From the NCBI GenBank assembly GCA_040902855.1, contig JBBDWN010000146.1, positions 1 through 14,333 of the forward strand: a stretch of DNA of 14,333 nucleotides, written 5' to 3'. The stretch's first letter is position 1, and every line of letters starts with the position of its first letter. Below are positions 1 through 6,564 of the stretch, piece after piece. Both the position numbers and the translations under genes were made by a program. The notes under the pieces are model-generated. The model searched no databases. It had not been told where the DNA came from and worked only from the letters and a program-made list of their open reading frames with translations. This DNA is from DATHWB01 sp040902855 (GTDB taxonomy: Bacteria; Actinomycetota; Acidimicrobiia; Spongiisociales; ZC4RG35).

Positions 1-1232
1 TGCTGGGCTCGCAGCATCGAGGATTCGGCGAGGGCATGCCACGCCGCCACGCTGTCGCGGAACTCGCGCCAGGGGCCGAGCAGATCGTTGAACCGCGGAT
101 TCTCCGCTGCCAGACCGTCGAGAACGGCCTCTGTCTCGGTCTTGAACGCCGACATGACCGCTTCGGGGAACTCGCGCACTTCGGCGAATTCCAAGATCGT
201 CGGCATCGCCTGGGAGTTGAGGACGTCGTAGGTCGCCATCATTCCCAGGTTGGCCGACTTGGCTGCGAATTCGACGGCGATCTTGTACTCCTCCGGCAGT
301 TCGTTCCACGCACTCAACGGGAACTGCACCTCGAGGGTGGAACCCGGCTCCCACCACCCTGGGTGGTAGTAGAACAGGGTGCTTCCCAATTGGTCAAGGC
401 CGAGGATGAGGTCGTCGGTCGGTCCCACGAACTCAGCGGCGTCGATGGCGCCGGTCTCGATCGAGGTCAGGATCTCGCCGCCGGCGACGGTGATCTGCTC
501 GCCACCGAGGCGATTGAGGACTTGGCCGGCGATGCCGGGGATCCGCATCTTCAGACCTTGGATGTCAGCGACGGTGTTGATCTCCTTGGTGAACCAGCCA
601 CCCATCTGGGTGCCGGTGTTGCCTGCGGGGAACTGGATCACGCCGAACTCGTCTGCGTAGAACTCCTGGAGCGCCTCGAGTCCGCCACCTGCATACAGCC
701 AGGCATCCTGCTGGCGTTGGGTCAGACCGAACGGGAGGCCTGTTCCGAACTGGGTCGCGGTGTTCAGGCCGATGTAGTAGTAGGAGGCGGTGTGGCCGGA
801 CTGAACGCCGCCGTCGCGCACGGTAGGAAGCACCTCGAGCCCCCCGACGATCTCGCCTGCTGCCCTTGGCGTGATCCGGAACTTGCCGCCGGTGAGGCGG
901 GACAGTTCCGATGCGAAGGTCTGAGCGCCGCCGAACAGTGTGGGAAGGGCCAGCGGCCACGATGTGGCCATGTCCCAATCGATCTCGGGCGCATCGGTCT
1001 GGGAGAGGTCGACGGTGGTGTCGGTGCCTGCTGCCGCGGTCGTTGTGGTCCCGCCGTCGCCTGCTCCTGTCGTGGCCGTCGTGTCGTCGTCGGAAGGTGA
1101 GCACGCCGCCAGGAAGGCTGACGATGCCGCGAATCCGGCGATGCCGACGCCGGCCTTCCCGAGGAACTTTCTCCTCGTCAATCCCGGAGAGGCGACTTCG
1201 CCCTCCACTACTTCTTCTCGTTCATCGGTCAT
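1..1232 (-). CDS. TRAP transporter substrate-binding protein, DctP/TakP type (C-terminus cut by window edge)
   Basis: Extracytoplasmic solute receptor of a TRAP transporter; it would capture a carboxylate outside the membrane and hand it to the DctQ/DctM permease. The 410 residues visible start at ATG 1232, preceded by a perfect AGGAGG seven bases upstream. A Tat-type twin arginine (TRRKFLG, R20-R21) and a lipobox (LAAC, C44) indicate a Tat-exported lipoprotein; a Thr/Gly/Asp-rich linker follows to about residue 80. The receptor domain carries the TakP-like segments KMRIPG (R230), AAEFVGP (E267) and YYHPGWWEPG (about 288-297). In characterised TakP the equivalent Arg and Glu contact keto acid and sodium, and the next residue is Trp; here it is Phe268. 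The chain is already as long as the family usually is, so little is missing. It is the last gene of the TRAP operon, 42 bases after DctM. The family is secure; the ligand is not known. Confidence 0.93.
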   Translation of the reverse strand, partial: MTDEREEVVEGEVASPGLTRRKFLGKAGVGIAGFAASSAFLAACSPSDDDTTATTGAGDGGTTTTAAAGTDTTVDLSQTDAPEIDWDMATSWPLALPTLFGGAQTFASELSRLTGGKFRITPRAAGEIVGGLEVLPTVRDGGVQSGHTASYYYIGLNTATQFGTGLPFGLTQRQQDAWLYAGGGLEALQEFYADEFGVIQFPAGNTGTQMGGWFTKEINTVADIQGLKMRIPGIAGQVLNRLGGEQITVAGGEILTSIETGAIDAAEFVGPTDDLILGLDQLGSTLFYYHPGWWEPGSTLEVQFPLSAWNELPEEYKIAVEFAAKSANLGMMATYDVLNSQAMPTILEFAEVREFPEAVMSAFKTETEAVLDGLAAENPRFNDLLGPWREFRDSVAAWHALAESSMLRAQ

Positions 1233-1239
1233 CGTGTTT

Positions 1240-1245
1240 CCTCCT
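1240..1245 (-). promoter_or_regulatory. Strong ribosome binding site for the TRAP receptor gene
   Basis: AGGAGG on the minus strand, seven bases before ATG 1232. It fixes the start of the receptor and contrasts with the weak sites of the permease genes upstream. This would fit the usual need for more receptor than permease. Confidence 0.7.
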
Positions 1246-1274
1246 GTGTTGGATGCTTCCTGCGTGTGCGGTAC

Positions 1275-2681
1275 CTAATCGCCGAGGGTGAAGAAATCGA
1301 ACGAAAACTCAACGATGCCAGGGAAGAACCCGAGTATGACCAAGGCGACTCCTTGCAACACCATGAACGGTAGGGCTCCCTTGTGGATGTCTGACGTTTT
1401 CACTTCCGGTGGTGCCACCGACTGTAGATAGAACAAACTGAACCCGACGGGCGGAGAGATGAATGCCATGTTGAGGTTGACGGCCATCAACACGGTGAAC
1501 CAGATCTTTTCAGTGAGGGTGAATCCCAACAGATCCATCGCCGGGACGAAGATCGGCACGACGATGAAGGTGATTTCGAGGAATTCGAGATTGATGCCGA
1601 GCAGGAACACGGCGATCATCGACACGATCACGAATCCTGTCTTCCCGCCGCCAATCCCCGCCAGCCACCGGGCGGTGGCATCCGATCCGCCGAGGATCAG
1701 GAACATGTAGGCGAAGAACGTCGACGCGAACAGCAGCGTCATGACGAGAATCGAAATGTTGGCGGTCGAACGGCCCGCTTCTTTCAGTGTCTTCCACGTG
1801 AGCCTCCACCGGGGGGTTATGTGTGTGGCGCCTTGTGCCACCAGTAACTTGTCGGTGTAGTAGGCGCCGACGGCCAGCAGCAACGCCCCGAAGACGCCGA
1901 CGGCCCCCGACTCCGAAGGCGTGGCGATGCCGAGGAAGATCGAGACCAGCACCGCCACGATCAGCAACAGCACCGGAATCACCGAAAACAGGACTTCCAG
2001 CGCCAGCACACCACCGCTGAGCGAACGCTCCGCCTTCGACATGGCGGGCCCCGTGCCCGGCTTCAGGTTGGAGATGGCCAGGGCGTAGATCATGTAGAGA
2101 CCCGAAAGCATCAGGCCCGGTATCAGCGCGCCCGCGAACAGACCGAGGATCCCTACACCCATCTGCTGGGCGAGGAGAATGAGCACCAACGAAGGAGGCA
2201 ACATCTGGGCCAAGGTCCCTGATGCAGTGATCGCCCCTGTGGCCAGCTTGTGGTCGTAGCCGAGCCGGATCATCGTCGGCAGCGACAGCAACCCCATCAC
2301 GATCACTGTTGCCGCCACCACTCCGGTGGCGGCGGCAAGCAGCGTACCCACGAAGATCACGGCGACTGCGACCCCGCCTTTCAGCGGTCCCATCAGCATT
2401 CCGATGGCATTGAGGAGTCGTTCCGCCATCCCCGATCTCTCCAAGATCGCTCCCATCAAGACGAAGAAAGGGACAGCGAGCAGGTTGGGATCCGACAGCG
2501 CCCCGAACCAACGGGCGGGGAGGACGTTCAGTCGTGTGGGGTCGAAGACGTCGAGCAGGTCGCCGACGAACGAGAAGGCCAGTGCGCTGGCTGCAAAGGA
2601 GTACGCCACGTTGTATCCGATGAGGATCATGCCGATGAACAGCACGAACATCAGGATGGAGAGAACAACGCCGAGTTCCAT
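1275..2681 (-). CDS. TRAP transporter large permease subunit DctM
   Basis: Large membrane subunit of the TRAP transporter, 468 residues, the size expected for DctM. It forms the ion-coupled translocation path and is thought to be driven by a sodium gradient. The sequence is hydrophobic throughout, with about a dozen membrane segments. Family hallmarks include FFVLMGAILERSGMAERLL (about 72-90), the hairpin-type stretch GTLAQMLPPSLVLILLAQQMG (about 156-176) and a C-terminal AFISPPVGFSLFYL. It resembles the FcbT3 (mannitol/chloroaromatic) branch, in line with a TakP-type receptor. ATG 2681 lies three bases after the DctQ stop, with GGTGGAG upstream, so the two permease subunits are probably translated together. 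The receptor gene follows after 42 bases. Confidence 0.95.
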   Translation of the reverse strand: MELGVVLSILMFVLFIGMILIGYNVAYSFAASALAFSFVGDLLDVFDPTRLNVLPARWFGALSDPNLLAVPFFVLMGAILERSGMAERLLNAIGMLMGPLKGGVAVAVIFVGTLLAAATGVVAATVIVMGLLSLPTMIRLGYDHKLATGAITASGTLAQMLPPSLVLILLAQQMGVGILGLFAGALIPGLMLSGLYMIYALAISNLKPGTGPAMSKAERSLSGGVLALEVLFSVIPVLLLIVAVLVSIFLGIATPSESGAVGVFGALLLAVGAYYTDKLLVAQGATHITPRWRLTWKTLKEAGRSTANISILVMTLLFASTFFAYMFLILGGSDATARWLAGIGGGKTGFVIVSMIAVFLLGINLEFLEITFIVVPIFVPAMDLLGFTLTEKIWFTVLMAVNLNMAFISPPVGFSLFYLQSVAPPEVKTSDIHKGALPFMVLQGVALVILGFFPGIVEFSFDFFTLGD

Positions 2682-2684
2682 CGG

Positions 2685-3404
2685 CTACTCCACCCTTGTC
2701 GGTGCATCGTGCTCGGCCAGGTCCCCCAACTCGGGGCGATCGATGAGCACCATGAACGACTTGATGGTCTGGGCGATGATCTGGCTGGCGAAAAGTACGA
2801 AGCCGATCAGCATGAGGAGCTTGATCGGTCCACGGGGGAGGCCTCCGGCGTCACTCGATCTTTCCCAGACTTCCCACACTCGCCAGGTGGGCCAGGTGCC
2901 GTCGAACCGCCGACCGAGCGCCTGTGCTGAATACGGCCAGATGATGGTGAGAGACATCCACAGGAAAGGGAGGAAGAAGAGGACATGGCCGATGACATCG
3001 ATCAACGCTTTGGTCTTGTCAGAGAAGTTGGTCCACCAGAAGTCGATGCGCGGGTTGACGTCCTCACGCACCGCGTAGTTGAACCCGAGGAGGAACAGGG
3101 TTCCGAACATCATCCACTGCAGGTCGAAGACCTCGCCGACGATGATGCCTCGCTGAGTGAACCGGGCCAGATACCGAGTGGTGACGTTGAACAAACCCAG
3201 GAAGAAGATGATCCAGGCCAATGCCATGGCTATTGATCCCGTGACCGTGGTGACTCGTTCGATGCCGAGCCGAGTGACATGAAGGGCTCCGACGATTCCC
3301 GTGGGCCATTCGACCGATTCAGGAGCCTTGTGGTGGGCGGCACCGAGGCGACCGAGCAGCTCTTCGGCCGTCTCGGTGACGTCGTCGCGGGGCCGATCCG
3401 TCAT
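2685..3404 (-). CDS. TRAP transporter small permease subunit DctQ
   Basis: Small membrane subunit of the TRAP transporter, 239 residues, first gene of the operon. Four hydrophobic segments lie at about 53-73, 96-111, 134-153 and 194-220. The segment VREDVNPRIDFWW after the second helix and DAGGLPRGPIKLLMLIGF (about 185-202) before the last helix are typical of the larger FcbT2-type DctQ proteins. The frame is open up to 3515, but ATG 3404 is preferred: AAGGA lies at suitable spacing and the extra 37 residues look like non-coding translation. The first 50 residues form a charged cytoplasmic N-terminus, longer than in many DctQ proteins. Its promoter must lie in or just beyond the 59 bases shared with the divergent protease gene. 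Confidence 0.9.
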   Translation of the reverse strand: MTDRPRDDVTETAEELLGRLGAAHHKAPESVEWPTGIVGALHVTRLGIERVTTVTGSIAMALAWIIFFLGLFNVTTRYLARFTQRGIIVGEVFDLQWMMFGTLFLLGFNYAVREDVNPRIDFWWTNFSDKTKALIDVIGHVLFFLPFLWMSLTIIWPYSAQALGRRFDGTWPTWRVWEVWERSSDAGGLPRGPIKLLMLIGFVLFASQIIAQTIKSFMVLIDRPELGDLAEHDAPTRVE

Positions 3405-3451
3405 CGAACGGTCCTTGAGCTGGGTCGCACAGCCGTCATGCGGTGGCAACG

Positions 3452-3457
3452 TAGCAT
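3452..3457 (+). promoter_or_regulatory. Candidate -10 box for a leaderless protease transcript
   Basis: TAGCAT matches TANNNT and ends six bases before GTG 3464, the spacing expected if transcription begins at the start codon. No convincing -35 box is visible. The same arrangement is seen at 12349-12354 and, on the minus strand, at 14252-14257. Confidence 0.4.
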
Positions 3458-3463
3458 CGGCGC

Positions 3464-4168
3464 GTGTCGATAGCCCGCAATCCGGTGAGTTTCGTCGGCC
3501 GAGACCGCGTCGCAACTGTCCGGGTCGCAGCCTTGATCATGGCGGTCTTCCTGGCGGGTTGCGGCGAGTTGGAGCCCGCCGGTCGGTCGGTCGTCGTCCA
3601 GTATTCCGGCTGCGGTGACGCCTTCGGAGGGGCCGCATCGGGTGTCCTCGTCGGGCCCGAGCGAGTTGTCACGGTGGCCCACGCCATGGCGCAGGCGGAC
3701 GCAATCTTCGTGAGTTGGAACGCGGTCGACCATGAGGCCCATGTCATTGGATACGACCCTCGAACAGACCTGTCGTTGCTCGACGTGCCCGGCTTGATCG
3801 CCGATCCCGTGGCTTTCGCCGAAGCCCAGGTCTCTTCGCCCGTGGCGATCGTCGGCGGCCTGGCCTCCGGGGACGTCAACGCGACCGTCGCCGACGTGGT
3901 GACGATCCGAATCGAAGAAGTGCTGGGAACCAAGAAGGTGAGCCGCCAAGGGCTGGAACTGCGGGCGCCCGCTGTAGTGGGGGACAGCGGCGCAGGCGTC
4001 TACGACGAACGCGGCCGGCTCGTCGGCGTCGTCTTCGCCGTCAACGACGACGGAACTGCGGTTGCCTGGGCGACGTCCGCCCGCGAGGTGCAGGCGCTCG
4101 TGGATGCGAACCCAGAGGATTGGGAATGTGATCCCCGGCGCTCCCGCCTGGTTGCGAATCAGGACTGA
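3464..4168 (+). CDS. Predicted secreted trypsin-like serine protease lipoprotein
   Basis: A 234-residue chymotrypsin-fold protease, predicted to be anchored outside the membrane by a lipid. A signal peptide (hydrophobic core VAALIMAVFLAGC) ends in a lipobox with C33. The triad can be traced as His73 in TVAHAM, Asp102 in YDPRTDLSLL and Ser175 in VVGDSGAGVYD. The DLSLL context is HtrA/trypsin-like. C50 and C222 could form a disulfide. No PDZ domain follows and the chain stops shortly after the protease fold, so it is smaller than HtrA proteins. The start is GTG 3464, with no clear ribosome binding site but a TAGCAT box six bases upstream, suggesting a leaderless mRNA. It is divergent from the TRAP operon and overlaps the membrane protein gene tail-to-tail by ten bases. 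Its substrate is unknown. Confidence 0.83.
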   Translation: MSIARNPVSFVGRDRVATVRVAALIMAVFLAGCGELEPAGRSVVVQYSGCGDAFGGAASGVLVGPERVVTVAHAMAQADAIFVSWNAVDHEAHVIGYDPRTDLSLLDVPGLIADPVAFAEAQVSSPVAIVGGLASGDVNATVADVVTIRIEEVLGTKKVSRQGLELRAPAVVGDSGAGVYDERGRLVGVVFAVNDDGTAVAWATSAREVQALVDANPEDWECDPRRSRLVANQD

Positions 4169-4602
4169 GCGATGCGCTGGATCGCCTGCTCCGAGCTCTT
4201 CGGAACGGTGTAGACCGCTTCTCCCACCTGCCAGTCGGTGGCGAGCACGGTGCCTCCCACCACCTCGATCTGTGTCGACGCCGGAAGCCATTCGATCAAA
4301 CCAGTGGCGTACTGGCGGATGCGGCTGGCTTTCAGCAGGAGCAGACCTCGGGTTGTGCGGGCCAGCACCCGGTAGTCGGTGGTGGCGTTGACGGCGATAG
4401 CACCGGCGGCGAACGCCAGCGCGACCCGTGTGGAGAGTTCTGTGAATCCCGCCCACTCGGAGGTGAGGAACACTGCCAGCGCGGCGATGATGGCATACGG
4501 CACCATCCAGCGGTGGCGAGTCCACATGAATGCGGCCTCCTGCAGTTCGGTGCCTTCGTCGAGGAAGCGGGCGACCGACCGGAACAGGATGGCGCGCCGC
4601 AC
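4159..4602 (-). CDS. Small two-helix membrane protein with a PH-like C-terminal domain (hypothetical)
   Basis: About 147 residues of unassigned function. From GTG 4602 the order is a short amphipathic stretch with RFLDEGTELQEAAF, two adjacent membrane helices, then a soluble part of about 75 residues. That part reads YRVLARTTRGLLLLKASR and later a beta-rich segment ending AVYTVPKSSEQAIQRIA. It resembles small actinobacterial membrane proteins with a bacterial PH-like domain; this is by eye only. The start is uncertain. ATG 4647 has GGAG upstream but overlaps the carboxylase gene by 43 bases. GTG 4602 follows the carboxylase TGA by two bases. ATG 4527 has a perfect AGGAGG but would drop the RFLDEG motif. 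It is last in the acyl-CoA operon and overlaps the protease gene stop by ten bases. Confidence 0.65.
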   Translation of the reverse strand: MRRAILFRSVARFLDEGTELQEAAFMWTRHRWMVPYAIIAALAVFLTSEWAGFTELSTRVALAFAAGAIAVNATTDYRVLARTTRGLLLLKASRIRQYATGLIEWLPASTQIEVVGGTVLATDWQVGEAVYTVPKSSEQAIQRIAQS

Positions 4603-4604
4603 AC

Positions 4605-6416
4605 TCAGACCGGATCCACGCGATTGCGGTGGTCCTCGCCGCGCCATCTCGGCTCCGGTGCGGTGCGGACCATCGAGGTGATCCAGCGGCGGGTGTCGGC
4701 CGGGTCGATGACGGCGTCGATCTCGAAGTGGGTCGCCATGTTCAAGGCCGTCCCCTTCTCGTATTCGCGAGCGACCAGTTCGTGATATCTCGCCTCACGC
4801 TCTTCGGAGTCGTCGATGGATTCGAGTTCTCGTCGGTATCCGTGGCGTACCGCTCCTTCGAGGTTCATCATCCCGAACTCTCCAGTCGGCCATGACACGG
4901 TGAATGCGGTGGACTTGAATGCGCCGGCGGCCATCGCCTGGGCACCGAGACCGTACCCCTTGCGGAGGACGACGGTGCCCACCGGCATACCGGCGTTGGC
5001 CCCGGTGACCATGAGCCGTCCGGCGTGACGAAGGAGCGCCTGGCGTTCGGATTCCGGTCCGACCATGAATCCGGGTGTGTCGGCGAGGATCACGACCGGA
5101 ATGTCGTACGCGTCGCACAACGTGAGGAAGCGGGCGGCTTTCGTCGCTCCGACGGCATCGATCGCGCCGCCCATGTGCGAGCCGACGTTGGCGACGATCC
5201 CGATCGGATGGCCCTCGACGCGGGCGAGCGCGGTCAGCATTCCCGGCCCCCACTCGGCGCGCAGTTCGAGGACCGAATCTGTGTCGGAGAGGATCCGGAC
5301 GACCTCGCGGACGTCGTAGACATGAGTCCGGTTCTCGGGAACGATCTGACGCAGCGCGTCCTGGTCGGCGCACTCCCAGTCTCGAAGCGGACCCTGGAAA
5401 TAGGACAGGTACGTCTTGGCGAGACGGGTGGCGTCGGCTTCGTCCCGTGCCCGAATGTCGACGACGCCGGACGCGATCTGATCCTCGATAGGCCCGATCT
5501 CGTTCGGAGAGTACGTCCCGAGCCCGCCACCTTCGATCATCGCCGGTCCACCCGCCCCCAGGTTCGAGTCGTTGGTGGCGATGATCACGTCTGCGCAGGC
5601 GGCGAACACGGCGTTGCCTGCGAAGCAGTATCCGGCGACCACTGCGACCGTGGGTGCTCGGCCGCTCATCTGACCCATCATCCGGAAGGTCGGAACCTCG
5701 AGACCGGCGATGACGGGGAGGTCGACGTCACCCGGTCTGCCCCCGCCTCCCTCGGCGTAGAGCACCAGCGGCAGGCGGTCGTCGATCGCTCGGCGGAGGA
5801 GACGGTCGGTCTTGGCGTGACCTCGAAACCCTTGCGTGCCGGCGAGGATCGTGTCGTCGTAGATGACGACCGCGGTGGTGGCAAGCGTCGCGTCGAAGAG
5901 ATTGCCGTTCACGGTGCCGATGCCGGTGATGACCCCGTCGGTGGAAGTGCGCTCGATCAGATCCTCTGTCGAGTGGCGGGTTTCCTGGGCGGCGATCGCG
6001 AGGGCCCCGAACTCGACGAACGAACCTGGGTCGACCAGGTCCGCCAGGTTGGTGCGAGCTGTGCGACGTCCACGAGTCGTGCGGCGCTCCACTGCGGCTG
6101 GGCGGCGGTCGTCTTCGAGCCGGGCGTGGCGGTCGAGGACGGCGTCGAGATCGGCTCGGATCGCAGGTTCGGCCTCGGTCGGCGGGGGAGCGGGGTCGAC
6201 GACGCCTGGCGTGAGGTAGGCGAGCAGGTCGCCGGTTCCCACGACGTCTCCGACTCCGACGGCGATCGCGTCCACGGTCCCGTCGGCGGGTGCAGTGACA
6301 GGGTGTTCCATCTTCATCGCCTCGAGAACCACCAGTGCCGTGCCGCTCGCGACAGCCTCCCCGACGGTGACGGGAATGGCGATGACGGTTCCGACGAGCG
6401 GCGAAGTGACATCCAT
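4605..6416 (-). CDS. Biotin carrier-carboxyltransferase fusion protein (acyl-CoA carboxylase, no biotin carboxylase domain)
   Basis: A 603-residue protein expected to move CO2 between biotin and an acyl-CoA. Residues 1-68 are a biotinyl domain with the EAMKMEH motif (biotinylated K35). A Pro-rich and charged linker (about 70-120) leads to both halves of a carboxyltransferase. The first half holds GGGGRPGD (223-230), AGYCFAGNAVFAACADVIIA and GAGGPAMIEGGG. The second holds VGSHMGGAIDAVGATKAARF, LADTPGFMVGPESE and KGYGLGAQAMAAG. This resembles the C-terminal two thirds of the long actinobacterial single-chain carboxylases (order BC-BCCP-CT) with the ATP-grasp biotin carboxylase missing. The frame is open to GTG 6455, but those 13 extra residues are encoded by the repeat, so ATG 6416 is chosen. 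It lies downstream of two acyl-CoA dehydrogenases and probably shares their operon. The substrate (acetyl-, propionyl-, methylcrotonyl-, geranyl-CoA or other) cannot be told. Confidence 0.88.
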   Translation of the reverse strand: MDVTSPLVGTVIAIPVTVGEAVASGTALVVLEAMKMEHPVTAPADGTVDAIAVGVGDVVGTGDLLAYLTPGVVDPAPPPTEAEPAIRADLDAVLDRHARLEDDRRPAAVERRTTRGRRTARTNLADLVDPGSFVEFGALAIAAQETRHSTEDLIERTSTDGVITGIGTVNGNLFDATLATTAVVIYDDTILAGTQGFRGHAKTDRLLRRAIDDRLPLVLYAEGGGGRPGDVDLPVIAGLEVPTFRMMGQMSGRAPTVAVVAGYCFAGNAVFAACADVIIATNDSNLGAGGPAMIEGGGLGTYSPNEIGPIEDQIASGVVDIRARDEADATRLAKTYLSYFQGPLRDWECADQDALRQIVPENRTHVYDVREVVRILSDTDSVLELRAEWGPGMLTALARVEGHPIGIVANVGSHMGGAIDAVGATKAARFLTLCDAYDIPVVILADTPGFMVGPESERQALLRHAGRLMVTGANAGMPVGTVVLRKGYGLGAQAMAAGAFKSTAFTVSWPTGEFGMMNLEGAVRHGYRRELESIDDSEEREARYHELVAREYEKGTALNMATHFEIDAVIDPADTRRWITSMVRTAPEPRWRGEDHRNRVDPV

Positions 6417-6425
6417 CCCGCCATT

Positions 6426-6560
6426 GAACCAGGGCCCGGCGAACCCAGGGTTCACGGGGCCCCTGGAGGGCCCCTACAGCCCAGGGTTCGGGAACGCCGC
6501 TGAACCGCGGGCTCGCGGGGCCCCTGGAGGGCCCGACCAACCCTGGGTTCACGGGGCCCT
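6426..6560 (-). repeat. GC-rich palindromic intergenic repeat, two 61-base-period units
   Basis: The gap between the dehydrogenase stop and the carboxylase start is filled with nested palindromes. Two units, 6441-6489 and 6502-6550, are exactly 61 bases apart; their first 33 bases match at 29 positions. Each unit has an AACCCNGGGTT-type palindrome, then GGGGCCCC, then CTGGAGGGCCC, and ends in a second CCCNGGGTTC. A further partial block (GAACCAGGGCCC) lies at 6426-6437. The RNA could fold strongly in several alternative ways. It looks like a REP/BIME-type or small mobile palindromic element, and could affect mRNA stability or relative output of the operon genes. Confidence 0.75.
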
Positions 6561-6564
6561 TTTT
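6529..6564 (+). terminator. Terminator-like hairpin with T run, antisense to the operon
   Basis: On the plus strand GGGCCC (6529-6534) can pair with GGGCCC (6554-6559). The enclosed AACCCTGGGTT can form a small inner hairpin, and TTTTT follows at 6560-6564. This is the shape of an intrinsic terminator, yet no plus-strand gene lies upstream. On the coding minus strand the run is an A tract before the stem, so it would not stop the operon transcript in the classical way. Confidence 0.4.

Noticed and set aside
36..1100. Long plus-strand open frame of 354 codons opposite the TRAP receptor
   Set aside because: The translation is Arg/Gly-rich without any fold, and the minus strand encodes a clear Tat-lipoprotein receptor with a perfect ribosome binding site. 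High GC keeps antisense frames open.
6417..6455. Upstream start (GTG 6455) for the carboxyltransferase
   Set aside because: The added residues are the translation of the palindromic repeat, and the biotinyl domain begins naturally at ATG 6416.
5025..6503. Plus-strand open frame of 492 codons opposite the carboxyltransferase gene
   Set aside because: It is a shadow of the codon bias of the real gene; it is rich in Arg, Asp and Gly with no recognisable domain, and crosses into the repeat.
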